A stretch of DNA of 16,715 nucleotides from the NCBI GenBank assembly GCA_030628805.1, contig DAOVQG010000064.1:1-16715 (forward strand), in the 5' to 3' direction. Source of the DNA: JAGMDK01 sp023128695 (GTDB lineage Bacteria > Planctomycetota > Phycisphaerae > UBA1845 > Fen-1342). Below, piece by piece: positions 1 through 7,696 of this stretch (positions are counted from its first letter, which is position 1; each line of letters opens with the position of its first letter). The notes under the pieces are model-generated. The model worked only from the letters and a program-made list of their open reading frames with translations. It did no database searches and was not told the origin of the DNA. The translations under genes were made by a program, and so were the position numbers.

Positions 1-44
1 AAGATGACTAGTGCTCTTTGACACGTGGAATGATGGAAAAAGCG

Positions 45-117
45 GATGGGTGGCACGGCCGTGTCGGCCGTGAATACCTGCGACTTGTACACGGCTGACA
101 CAGCCGTGCCACCCATC
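45..117. repeat. REPIN-like inverted doublet, GTGGCAC family
   Basis: Two 28-base arms (45-72 and 90-117) are reverse complements at 26 of 28 positions around a 17-base spacer. Each arm is itself a perfect small hairpin: CACGGCCG-TGT-CGGCCGTG in the left arm and CACGGCTG-ACA-CAGCCGTG in the right. Each hairpin has the head GTGG on its outer side, so this is two REP-like units facing each other. There is no T-run, so a simple terminator is unlikely. The same GTGGCAC head with a different 8-3-8 stem recurs at 7517-7540 and 16522-16623. The repeat structure is seen directly; the REPIN label is by analogy with proteobacterial elements. Confidence 0.8.
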
Positions 118-183
118 AAGCGATGCGTGACAGAGCACCAGGAGGCGTGTCGAAGAAGATTTCGAGACAGCAATTATGAACGT

Positions 184-189
184 AAGGAG
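184..189 (+). promoter_or_regulatory. Ribosome binding site that fixes the start of the matrixin-like gene
   Basis: AAGGAG lies seven bases before the ATG at 197. The in-frame ATG at 176 has no comparable site and would put seven extra residues (MNVRRLQ) before the signal peptide. The 197 start is therefore preferred. Confidence 0.75.
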
Positions 190-196
190 ACTGCAA

Positions 197-2428
197 ATGA
201 AATGGATCGGTAAGGCAAGTTTTTGGATGTTGGTGCTGATGTTCGCGTTCAACCCCGACCCGGCTTCGGCCCTGGTGCGGTACAAGGACGTCGCCGACCT
301 GACGGCGGAGGCGCAACAGATCATCATCGGCGACGTCGTCGAGGTCACCAGCTTCTGGAACGAAGAGCGCACCTTGATCAAAAGCCGGATCGTGGTCAAC
401 GTGGAGCAGTACCTGGTCGGTTCCGGCACCGGCACCGAAGTGCTGGAAATGGACGGCGGAACCGTCGGCGACATGACGCTCAACGTTTCGGTCCTGCCCG
501 CCTTCGAGGAAGGCGACCACGTGCTGCTGTTCCTGGGGGACAACGAGATTCGCCTGGTTCAGTGTTTCCAGGGCGCCTACCTGACAGACGGCAAGCAGGT
601 AGCCCGGATGAATCCCTCCTGCGACCGGATCATCGCTGACTCGCTCCAGCCGTTACCCGAATTCCTGGGCGAGATTCAGCAGGCCCTCTCCCCCAGCGTC
701 GTGCTGCCCGACCCGGCGCCATACACGGGTGACTTCGAGCTTCCGGCCGGCGGCACGCGCTACGGCCTGTGCGGCCATGACTGGACCTATAAGACCAACC
801 CGATGGGCGAGGACTACAAGATCAACGGGAATTGCGTGGACGGTACCGCCGGGAGCGCGAGCGACCAAATCGCCGAGATTCAAAACGGTTTCAACAGTTG
901 GAACAATTCCGGGGCGGATTTCGCGTTCACCTACGGCGGCACGACCACCCATGACTATGTGTCCTACAACTATTCGAACGACATCTTCTTCAGCCTGAAT
1001 CCGCCGGGCGGCGGCGACTACGTCGCGGTCAACTACCACTGGTACTCCGGCAGCAATATGACGGAAAGCGATATCTGCTTTAATGACGACGACTATACCT
1101 GGTGGGAAGGCAGCGGCGGTTGCCCGAGCGCGATGGACATTTGGAACATCGCCACGCACGAGCTGGGCCACACCCTGTGCCTGCTCGATCTCTACGGCGG
1201 GAGCGACAGTGAAAAGACGATGTACGGCTACACCACCTATTGCGAGACTAAGAAGCGTTCGCTGCATTCCGACGACATCAACGGGATCATCGCGATTTAC
1301 GGCACCGGAGTGGACACCAACCCGCCCCAGCCCGATCCGATGACTTTCGCAACCTCGCCGTACGTCATCAGCGCCACGTCGATCGGGATGACCGCCACGT
1401 TGGCGACGGACAACACGCCGCCGATCGAGTATTACTTCTGGGCCAGCAACGGGAACCACCGCAACTGGAACACGGACCGCACCTATACCGACAACAACGC
1501 GATCCCCAACACCCTGCAAAGCTATGGGGTCCAGGCCCGCGACAGCGTCTCCCCGCCCAACGTCGGCGGGTGGTCCCCGACCGAGGGCACGACCACGTAC
1601 ATTGAGATCCCCACGGGGCTGAGTTTCGGAACCGTCACGAATAATTCCATCGAGCTCCATGCCGACGGCACCTTCACCAACCTGACCGTGGGCTCCTCCG
1701 GCCTCTATTTCAACACAACGACGGCCGGCGGCAACGGCGGTATTCATGCGTGGGTTCAAACGACCACCGATACGTCGATCGGGCTGACCCCCAACAAGGA
1801 GTACACCTACAAGGTCAGGGCCCGCAATCAGAACTCCATCGCAACCGGCTACTGCTCGACCAATAGCAAGTACACGCTTGCCAGTGTGCCCGACGCTCCC
1901 ACACTGAGTAACGCGACCTATGACACGATGGACCTCGCTGTGAACCCAAGTGACAACCCCTCGATCACGGAGTTCGCGATTTATTGCTCCGCGACCTCCG
2001 ATTCGTCGTGGAACGGCAAGTACGTAAACTCTTCCGGCAACCCGAGCGCCTCCGCCACATGGCAGACCGATTCGGCCTGGGGCACGATCACCATTCAGGG
2101 TCTGGACGATGGGACGCAGTATTGTTTCCGGGTAAAAGCGCGGAACGCCGAACTGGTTGAAACCGGTTACTCGACCCAGAGTTGCCTGGAAACCCAGGCC
2201 TCGCCGACAGACTGCCCCGGCGACTGCAACTGCGATGACTGGATTAGCTGGCGGGACATTGACTTTTTCGTCGCCGGGATGAACGACAACCAGCAGGCTT
2301 GGGAGGACATGTTCCTGCCCGGCTCGCCCACTTGCCCCTTCTCGAACTGTGATGTAAATGGCGATGAAACCGTGAATTGGAGGGACATCGACCCGCTCGT
2401 CACGCTCATGAATACGACCTGCCCGTAG
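197..2428 (+). CDS. Secreted matrixin-like (M10-type) zinc metallopeptidase with FN3-like domains and C-terminal dockerin-like module
   Basis: This 743-residue protein has a signal peptide (about 1-25, cleavage after ASA). An N-terminal beta-rich domain follows (about 26-155), of a kind I associate with bacterial matrixin-type proteins. The catalytic domain spans about 185-373. It carries the zinc motif HELGHTLCLLD (321-331), a Met-turn region KTMYGY (Met342) and the matrixin-like end LHSDDINGIIAIYG. The eighth motif position is Cys where classical metzincins have Gly, and the third ligand would be Asp331. Three FN3-like beta domains follow (about 376-468, 469-562, 563-668). Residues 673-743 form a six-Cys module with two EF/dockerin-type loops (DCNCDDWISWRD and DVNGDETVNWRD). 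The enzyme should hydrolyse proteins outside the cytoplasm; its substrate is unknown. The gene lies 127 bases upstream of the C25 peptidase, which shares the same C-terminal module. The peptidase class is well supported; attachment by the tail is inference. Confidence 0.88.
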   Translation: MKWIGKASFWMLVLMFAFNPDPASALVRYKDVADLTAEAQQIIIGDVVEVTSFWNEERTLIKSRIVVNVEQYLVGSGTGTEVLEMDGGTVGDMTLNVSVLPAFEEGDHVLLFLGDNEIRLVQCFQGAYLTDGKQVARMNPSCDRIIADSLQPLPEFLGEIQQALSPSVVLPDPAPYTGDFELPAGGTRYGLCGHDWTYKTNPMGEDYKINGNCVDGTAGSASDQIAEIQNGFNSWNNSGADFAFTYGGTTTHDYVSYNYSNDIFFSLNPPGGGDYVAVNYHWYSGSNMTESDICFNDDDYTWWEGSGGCPSAMDIWNIATHELGHTLCLLDLYGGSDSEKTMYGYTTYCETKKRSLHSDDINGIIAIYGTGVDTNPPQPDPMTFATSPYVISATSIGMTATLATDNTPPIEYYFWASNGNHRNWNTDRTYTDNNAIPNTLQSYGVQARDSVSPPNVGGWSPTEGTTTYIEIPTGLSFGTVTNNSIELHADGTFTNLTVGSSGLYFNTTTAGGNGGIHAWVQTTTDTSIGLTPNKEYTYKVRARNQNSIATGYCSTNSKYTLASVPDAPTLSNATYDTMDLAVNPSDNPSITEFAIYCSATSDSSWNGKYVNSSGNPSASATWQTDSAWGTITIQGLDDGTQYCFRVKARNAELVETGYSTQSCLETQASPTDCPGDCNCDDWISWRDIDFFVAGMNDNQQAWEDMFLPGSPTCPFSNCDVNGDETVNWRDIDPLVTLMNTTCP
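2213..2425 (+). other. Dockerin-like C-terminal module, copy 1
   Basis: This segment encodes the last 71 residues of the matrixin-like peptidase. Cysteines are at module positions 1, 5, 7, 41, 46 and 70. Two 12-residue loops have acidic or Asn residues at positions 1, 3, 5 and 12, followed by the ISWRDID/VNWRDID helix starts. It aligns without gaps to the end of the neighbouring C25 peptidase (6978-7190), with 54 identical residues by my count. Classical dockerins have the paired Ca2+ loops but not this Cys pattern. Confidence 0.8.
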
Positions 2429-2474
2429 AGCCACGGGCCTCGTGTCGACGGGAAAGAACCGGCAATGCCGCCGA

Positions 2475-2505
2475 CTGGTTTTGCTGGGAAACCGAGTAAA
2501 ACCAG
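2475..2505 (+). promoter_or_regulatory. 8-bp inverted repeat next to a possible -10 box upstream of the C25 peptidase gene
   Basis: CTGGTTTT (2475-2482) and AAAACCAG (2498-2505) are perfect reverse complements around a 15-base loop. TATATT (2508-2513), a possible -10 element, begins three bases later. I see no convincing -35 at standard spacing. It could be an operator spanning the -35 region, or a weak stem ending the upstream transcript. No T-run follows, which argues against a classical terminator. Confidence 0.35.
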
Positions 2506-2555
2506 CGTATATTACTCTTGAGAAGAGCTGAGAATCGAAGCAAGGGAGACCCTTA

Positions 2556-5500
2556 ATGCAAGCTCTTCGTATTCGCCTGCTACCCTCAAACCGCGCACTG
2601 ATCGCCGCCGCTCTGATCCTGACGCTCGCGGCGGGAGCCGCGGCCGAGACCTGGTTGGCGGTATCACCTGACGGCAGCTTATCCGCGGATGCGAAGGCAA
2701 CGCCCCAGGCTCCCGCGGTCAGCGTGGAGTGGTATAACGACAGCGGTTTGGCCGCGACGGTGGACGTGGCCGGCTTGAGCCTCGCGCGCATGAAGGCCGG
2801 CGGAGGCGAGTTCCTGTTCGTTGGTTGGCCCCGAGCCCCCCTGAGTGGCCAACTCGGTGAGCCCGCGCTGCCAGTGGTACGACAGTTTTTCACCACCAAC
2901 CAGGACGCGCGCGCTGATCTGCTCGTCAGCCCAGGCCCCAGCTCGGTCATTGACCTGGCCGTGAACGGCTATCACGAATCGCTCGTGCCGGTACAAGCAC
3001 AGATCAGTATGCGCCCCGGCGCGCTCGAGCAGGCGACTTTCCGCTACGAGCAAAGCGCTTACGACGCGAACGAGCCGCTGCCCGCGCGGCGCGCGACGAT
3101 AACGAAACTGGGCATTGTCCGTGGACAACAGCTTTACTTGCTCGAAGTGCGCCCGTTGAGCTACAACCCCTCCGCCGGCACGCTGACGGTGTGGCCCCAC
3201 ATCGGCGTCAAACTGAGCTTCGACGGCGGCCGCGACGGCGGCCGGGGACCCTTGACGGCCCTGAACGGCGTCTTGCTCAACCCGCGGCAGCCCGCCGGCT
3301 CAACCGCGCGCGGAACGGGAAACTACCTGATCGTCGTCGCCGAAGTGTTCGACAATACCACCCCCTTCAACCAGTTTTACGACGCCAAGGCCGCGCAAGG
3401 CTATAATGTCTACAAGTATACCGTCCCGCTGGGAACCAGCACAGAAACGATCAGGGACTATATCCTGAACAACCTGTGGGGTACGCCCGACGCGCCCGAC
3501 TATCTCGTGCTGATCGGCGACAGCGACACAATTCCCTTCTGGATCGGCGGTGGTGCCAGTTCGCCGGAAACCGACCTGCCGTACGCTTGTATGGACGGGG
3601 GCGACGACTGGTATCCGGACATGGCAATCGGCCGCATTGCGGTGCGCACGGGAACCCATCTTCAGAACATCGTCGCCAAGACCTTGTATGTCCAAGGCGG
3701 TAACTACGTCGATCCGGATTATCCGGGGCGCGCGATCTTCCCCGCCGGCACCGACTACCTATGCGGCGACGAAGACACGCACAATGGGGTCATTGACACC
3801 TACATGGACCCGCACGGCCATACCTCTGACAAGGTCTACATGCGGACCTACGGCAAGACGCTCTTGGATCTAATCGCCAGCATCAACGGCGGCAGCGGCT
3901 ATGTCATCTACTACGGCCACAGCAACGCGACGCATTGGATGGGTTTCAGCCTCGAGCGGCCGGCTGTTCGGCAATTCACCAACGTGGGCATGTATCCCAT
4001 CGTGGTCGCCTTAAGTTGCAACTCCGCCCAATTCTCCGTGGAAGAGTGCTTTGCCGAAACGTGGACCATTCAGAACGACAAAGCCGGCGTTGTGTACATC
4101 GGGGCCACGGATTTCATCTACTCAGACGAGGATCCCTGGATCGCGACGCAGAATCTGGAGTGGTCCCTGTTCGACTCCATCCACCTCGATGGCATCATGG
4201 AAATCGGCCCGGCCTGGAACGCCGCCTTGATGCGCTTATTGGCGTATCACGGTCCCACCGCGCCCGTCACGCGCGACTACTTCGAGATGTACGAACTGGT
4301 CGGCGACCCCTCCATGCCGATTCCGATGCCGCGCGGTTTCTCTCTCGGCCCCGATCCGGACGCGCGGGATCTGTGCTCCCCGCCCGATGTCGAGACGCAG
4401 TATGCCATCGAGGTCGGGAAGGTCGGCGATTTCACCGAACCGGTCACGCTGGCCGCCTCCAGTTTGCCGGCCGACGCCACCGTCGGCTTCAGCCCCAACT
4501 CGCTCGCGCCGCCGTTCACCGCGGTCATGACTATCGGCAACCTCGATGCCGGCTCGGTAGGCGAGTACACGATCGAGATCACGGGCACCTCGGCGACGCA
4601 CGAACGGATCACGACCGTGGCTCTAAGCATTTCGTCCACGATGCCGGGGCCGGTCACGCTGACGAGCCCAGCGAATGGCGAACTCGACGTGACACGCATG
4701 CCGACGTTCACCTGGCAAGAAGTGGCCGACGCGGTGAATTATGACCTGCAAGTGGCGACCGACCCCGATTTCCTGAACCTGGTCTGTAGCGTGGCGGTCA
4801 ACGAGCCGAGCCATGCGGTCGGCACGTACCTGGAGTCGGATACGCAGCACTTCTGGCGCGTGCGGGCCAACAACGGCTGCGGCACGAGCGGCTTCTCGGA
4901 GGTGTTCACTTTCACGACTCTGCTCCAGCTCGACTACTTCACCGAGCAGTTCAGCAGCACTGTTTTCAACCTGGAGTACTTCTCGCTCAGCTTCTCGCCG
5001 GACGGCTCCGATGATTTCTACACGATGTGCGGCTCGAATATCACCGAGCTGCCGATCGACCCAAGCGGCGGGACGATCATTACCTTGACGGACGACGGCT
5101 CGCAGCCCATCACGCCCAGTTCGCCGGTTTCGTTGTACGGCACCTCGTACGACACCTTCTACGTCAACGCCAACGGCAACCTGACCTTCTGGGGCGGCGA
5201 CGGTACGTACGACGAATCATTTCCGGCTCACTTCGGCCCCCCGCGCGTCTCCGTCGTGTTTGACGACTTAAACCCGGAGGTGGGTGGAACCATAAGCTGG
5301 CAGCAGACCGCCGAGCTTGTCGCCGTTACCTGGGAGGGCGTGCCCGAACTCGACACGGGAAACTCGAACACTTTCCAAGCCGAGCTGCATTTCAACGGCG
5401 ACATTCGCTTGAGTTGGCTTCAGGTTGACTCCAACGACTCGGTGGTCGGCCTCTCGGCCGGCGGCGGCGTACCACCCGACTTCGTCGCGTCCGTCCTATC

Positions 5501-7193
5501 CGCGGCGCCGCCGTGCAGCAATCCGCAAACGGGGGCCTGTTGCCGGCCGGAGCCGCCGTTTTGTCAGGACGGCATGACCGCCGCCGACTGCGTCTCGGCC
5601 GGCGGCATCTATTTGGGAGATGAGACGGTCTGCGAGTCGGACGACTGCAACGCGAACGGGGTGCCCGATGTATGTGATCTCGCCGCCGGCACGTCCCAGG
5701 ACGCCGACAGCAACGGCATTCCGGATGAGTGTGAAATCGACTGTGTGGGTCATGAGCTCGACAAGCTCCTGGCTTCCGATGGTACCACTTGGGATCGCCT
5801 GGGACAGGCTGTGGCCGTCTCGGGCGGCGTCGCCGTGGTGGGCGCCCCGTTTGACGATGAGCTCGGGCACAAGGCCGGCTCGGTGTATGTGTACAGCTTC
5901 AACGATCAGTATTGGGTCGAAGAAGTCAAGCTCACCGCCTCGGATGCCACGCCCTACGCTTGCTTTGGCTGCTCCGTGGCGGTTGCGGGCAACCTCGCCG
6001 TGATCGGTGCGTTCGCCGATGGTCCCGGCGCCGCGTACGTCTTCGAGTACGACGGCGGCGAATGGACCGAAATCGAAAAGCTTATCCCGGCCGGCGGCGG
6101 CCCGGAGGACCGCCTTGGGCAAGCCGTCGCCATCTCCGGCGACCGCCTCGTCATCGGTGCCCCCCAGGGCAACCTCTGGAACGGCGTAGCATACGTGTAC
6201 CAGTTTGACGGCGGGAGTTGGGTGCTGGAAGCCACGCTGGCCGCGGAAGATGCGGCGCAGTATGACTACTTCGGCTGGTCTGTCGCGATCGACGGCGAAG
6301 TGATCGTGATCGGCGCCAGGCGTGACGATGACCTCGCTGACGCCTGTGGCGCGGCCTATGTGTTCCGCTACGAGGAATCGGCCTGGAGCCAGGAGGCCAA
6401 GCTCACCGCTTCGGATGGTAGCGCGGGCGACGAATTCGGTAATGCAGTGGTCCTCACCGGCGACACGGCGGTGATTGGAGCATGGCAGGATGCCGACCAC
6501 GGCATTGCCGCCGGCGCAGTGTACGCGTACCACTTCGACGGTCAAGACTGGCTCGAGTCGGGCCGGCTGAGCCCGCTCGACATCGCCGCGGGAGACAACT
6601 TCGGCAACGCGCTCGCCATGGACGTCGACATCCTTATCGTCGGCGCGCCGGGTGACGACGACGCGGACCTGGACGCCGGGGCGGCGTACGTGTACCGCTA
6701 CGACGGCGCCACGTGGGAAGCAGCCGCCAAGCTCCTCGCCGGCGCTGGAGCGGCCGAAGACTCTTTCGGCCACGCGGTGGCTGTTTCGAGCGGCACCGCG
6801 TTCATCGGGGCGTATCAGGTGGACGAGGCCGCCAGCAATGTCGGGGCGGCATACGTGTTCGGCGGCCTGTCGGACTGCAATGCAACGGACGTGTTGGATC
6901 TCTGCGATATCGTCGCCGGCACCTCGCTGGACCTGAATGGCAACGGCATCCCGGACGAGTGTGAAGGAACTGTGGTATGTCCGGGTGACTGCAACTGTGA
7001 CGCGACGATTTCCTGGCACGACGTCGACTACTTCGCGGCGGCGATTAACGACCATCAGATGGCCTGGGAAGCCATGTTTGTACCGGGCATGCCGACCTGC
7101 ACGTTTGCGAACTGCGACGTGAACGGCGATGGCACGGTCAACTGGCGTGACATCGATCCGCTCGTTGCACTGATGAACACGACCTGCCCATGA
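2556..7193 (+). CDS. Secreted gingipain-type C25 cysteine peptidase with seven FG-GAP repeats and C-terminal dockerin-like module
   Basis: This 1545-residue protein starts at an ATG seven bases after AAGGGAG. Residues 1-30 are a signal peptide (cleavage after GAAA). A gingipain-type propeptide region (about 31-245) precedes the C25 catalytic domain (about 256-594). The likely dyad is His455 in YYGHSN and Cys488 in ALSCNSAQF. Their 33-residue spacing equals that of gingipain R (His211/Cys244). Next come an Ig-like segment (595-690), an FN3-like domain (about 693-787), a nidogen-like beta domain (about 790-985, with YVNANGNLTFW and FDDLNP), and a Cys-rich GACC module (993-1067). Seven FG-GAP repeats (1069-1437) follow, then a second DCN...NGIPDECE motif (about 1439-1470), then the 71-residue six-Cys module (1475-1545). 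I see no Bacteroidetes T9SS C-terminal domain, although C25 enzymes there commonly use one. It probably cleaves extracellular proteins. The Arg or Lys specificity of gingipains should not be assumed. Confidence 0.92.
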   Translation: MQALRIRLLPSNRALIAAALILTLAAGAAAETWLAVSPDGSLSADAKATPQAPAVSVEWYNDSGLAATVDVAGLSLARMKAGGGEFLFVGWPRAPLSGQLGEPALPVVRQFFTTNQDARADLLVSPGPSSVIDLAVNGYHESLVPVQAQISMRPGALEQATFRYEQSAYDANEPLPARRATITKLGIVRGQQLYLLEVRPLSYNPSAGTLTVWPHIGVKLSFDGGRDGGRGPLTALNGVLLNPRQPAGSTARGTGNYLIVVAEVFDNTTPFNQFYDAKAAQGYNVYKYTVPLGTSTETIRDYILNNLWGTPDAPDYLVLIGDSDTIPFWIGGGASSPETDLPYACMDGGDDWYPDMAIGRIAVRTGTHLQNIVAKTLYVQGGNYVDPDYPGRAIFPAGTDYLCGDEDTHNGVIDTYMDPHGHTSDKVYMRTYGKTLLDLIASINGGSGYVIYYGHSNATHWMGFSLERPAVRQFTNVGMYPIVVALSCNSAQFSVEECFAETWTIQNDKAGVVYIGATDFIYSDEDPWIATQNLEWSLFDSIHLDGIMEIGPAWNAALMRLLAYHGPTAPVTRDYFEMYELVGDPSMPIPMPRGFSLGPDPDARDLCSPPDVETQYAIEVGKVGDFTEPVTLAASSLPADATVGFSPNSLAPPFTAVMTIGNLDAGSVGEYTIEITGTSATHERITTVALSISSTMPGPVTLTSPANGELDVTRMPTFTWQEVADAVNYDLQVATDPDFLNLVCSVAVNEPSHAVGTYLESDTQHFWRVRANNGCGTSGFSEVFTFTTLLQLDYFTEQFSSTVFNLEYFSLSFSPDGSDDFYTMCGSNITELPIDPSGGTIITLTDDGSQPITPSSPVSLYGTSYDTFYVNANGNLTFWGGDGTYDESFPAHFGPPRVSVVFDDLNPEVGGTISWQQTAELVAVTWEGVPELDTGNSNTFQAELHFNGDIRLSWLQVDSNDSVVGLSAGGGVPPDFVASVLSAAPPCSNPQTGACCRPEPPFCQDGMTAADCVSAGGIYLGDETVCESDDCNANGVPDVCDLAAGTSQDADSNGIPDECEIDCVGHELDKLLASDGTTWDRLGQAVAVSGGVAVVGAPFDDELGHKAGSVYVYSFNDQYWVEEVKLTASDATPYACFGCSVAVAGNLAVIGAFADGPGAAYVFEYDGGEWTEIEKLIPAGGGPEDRLGQAVAISGDRLVIGAPQGNLWNGVAYVYQFDGGSWVLEATLAAEDAAQYDYFGWSVAIDGEVIVIGARRDDDLADACGAAYVFRYEESAWSQEAKLTASDGSAGDEFGNAVVLTGDTAVIGAWQDADHGIAAGAVYAYHFDGQDWLESGRLSPLDIAAGDNFGNALAMDVDILIVGAPGDDDADLDAGAAYVYRYDGATWEAAAKLLAGAGAAEDSFGHAVAVSSGTAFIGAYQVDEAASNVGAAYVFGGLSDCNATDVLDLCDIVAGTSLDLNGNGIPDECEGTVVCPGDCNCDATISWHDVDYFAAAINDHQMAWEAMFVPGMPTCTFANCDVNGDGTVNWRDIDPLVALMNTTCP
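5760..6866 (+). other. Seven FG-GAP (integrin-alpha-like) repeats within the C25 peptidase
   Basis: Seven consecutive units of roughly 50 residues (protein 1069-1437) share the pattern KL.A.D....D.FG.AVA..G...VIGA...D.....GAAYVY.YDG..W. Seven copies fit a seven-bladed beta-propeller. Several inter-strand loops are acidic (for example DDELGHKAG and DDDADLDAG), as in Ca2+-binding FG-GAP blades. A role in binding protein or polysaccharide is inferred from the fold. Confidence 0.85.
6978..7190 (+). other. Dockerin-like C-terminal module, copy 2
   Basis: This segment encodes residues 1475-1545 of the C25 peptidase. Length (71) and all six cysteine positions equal those of copy 1 at 2213-2425. The first loop is DCNCDATISWHD and the second is the canonical DVNGDGTVNWRD. 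Confidence 0.8.
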
Positions 7194-7201
7194 GCTCGAA
7201 T

Positions 7202-7272
7202 GTAGCGGCCGGGCCCCGTACCGGCCGTGGAACATGGGAGAATACTCGCTTTAGGCAACGGCCGGTACGGGG
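7202..7272. repeat. REPIN-like inverted doublet, GTAGCG family
   Basis: The left unit (7202-7228) has a GTAG head followed by CGGCCGG, a loop and CCGGCCG. The right part (7258-7272) is a perfect 15-base reverse complement of 7214-7228. The left unit matches the 7488 and 7548 repeats at 23 of 27 positions. One stem pair is G-C here but T-A there, a compensatory change. It begins nine bases after the C25 stop codon, so it will be in the 3' end of that transcript. Confidence 0.75.
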
Positions 7273-7487
7273 AATCAGGATCAACCCGCCTGCATTCTCG
7301 GACCGAGGCACCCATCCACATTACCGGTGGAGTGGCTCTGGGAAGTCCTATTCAATCCGGCTAACATACTATTGTCACCTAGCCGACAAATGGAAGGAAA
7401 GGGAGACCACCATGCGGGCACCAGAGCTACGCCTGACCAGCAGACCGCATTCTTCTGATAATCGTAGCAGTCCGCCGCAAAAGTCAT

Positions 7488-7514
7488 GTAGCGTCCGGGC
7501 TCCGTCCCGGACGT
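7488..7514 (+). repeat. REP-like palindrome, GTAGCG family, copy 1
   Basis: A GTAG head precedes an 8-bp perfect stem, CGTCCGGG / CCCGGACG, around a CTCCGT loop. The 27 bases are identical to 7548-7574. Confidence 0.75.
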
Positions 7515-7516
7515 TC

Positions 7517-7540
7517 CACCGGCTGGAAGCCGGTGCCACA
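7517..7540 (-). repeat. REP-like palindrome, GTGGCAC family, reverse orientation
   Basis: Read on the - strand this is a GTGGCAC head within the stem CACCGGCT-TCC-AGCCGGTG. All 24 bases are the exact reverse complement of 16600-16623, about 9 kb away. It sits between the two identical GTAGCG copies. Confidence 0.75.
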
Positions 7541-7547
7541 CGGCAAC

Positions 7548-7574
7548 GTAGCGTCCGGGCTCCGTCCCGGACGT
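7548..7574 (+). repeat. REP-like palindrome, GTAGCG family, copy 2
   Basis: This is a perfect 27-base direct repeat of 7488-7514, offset by 60 bases. It faces the inverted relative at 7603-7631, making another loose doublet. Confidence 0.75.
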
Positions 7575-7602
7575 CGTTGTGGAAGAACGTTTTTCCCGTG
7601 TT

Positions 7603-7631
7603 CTACGGCCGGGACAGAGCCCGACCGCTAC
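7603..7631 (-). repeat. REP-like palindrome, GTAGCG family, reverse orientation
   Basis: Read on the - strand it starts GTAGCGGTCGGG and ends TCCCGGCCGTAG. Relative to the 7488 copy the stem carries a G-C pair in place of T-A and a T-G wobble at the next pair, so pairing is kept. Confidence 0.65.
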
Positions 7632-7652
7632 ATTATTTCCAGACCGCGACTG

Positions 7653-7676
7653 ATCTCCGGGACCGCTCCCGGAGAT
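7653..7676. repeat. Hairpin with 10-bp perfect arms
   Basis: ATCTCCGGGA and TCCCGGAGAT are perfect reverse complements around CCGC. It lacks the GTAG/GTGG head and has no T-run downstream. It is probably a separate small palindrome family; a terminator role is not supported. Confidence 0.6.
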
Positions 7677-7696
7677 GCATGGTTTTACTCCATTCG

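Noticed and set aside
18..23. TTGACA as a -35 box for the first gene
   Set aside because: It is a perfect hexamer, but nothing like a -10 box lies 16-18 bases downstream, and the REPIN-like doublet follows immediately.
45..117. The first inverted repeat as a rho-independent terminator
   Set aside because: It has no T-run, contains two self-contained hairpins, and belongs to a repeat family found elsewhere in the window.
653..2950. Long open frame on the - strand (765 codons)
   Set aside because: It is antisense to two well-supported peptidase genes, crosses their boundary, and gives an Arg/Val/Gly-rich product without domains. Open antisense frames are expected from high-GC third codon positions.
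5496..7235. Long open frame on the - strand (579 codons)
   Set aside because: It is the mirror of the FG-GAP repeats of the C25 gene; the apparent protein repeats are reverse-strand shadows.
7488..7631. CRISPR array
   Set aside because: There are only two identical direct copies, the units are palindromes with inverted relatives between them, and there are no uniform spacers or cas genes.
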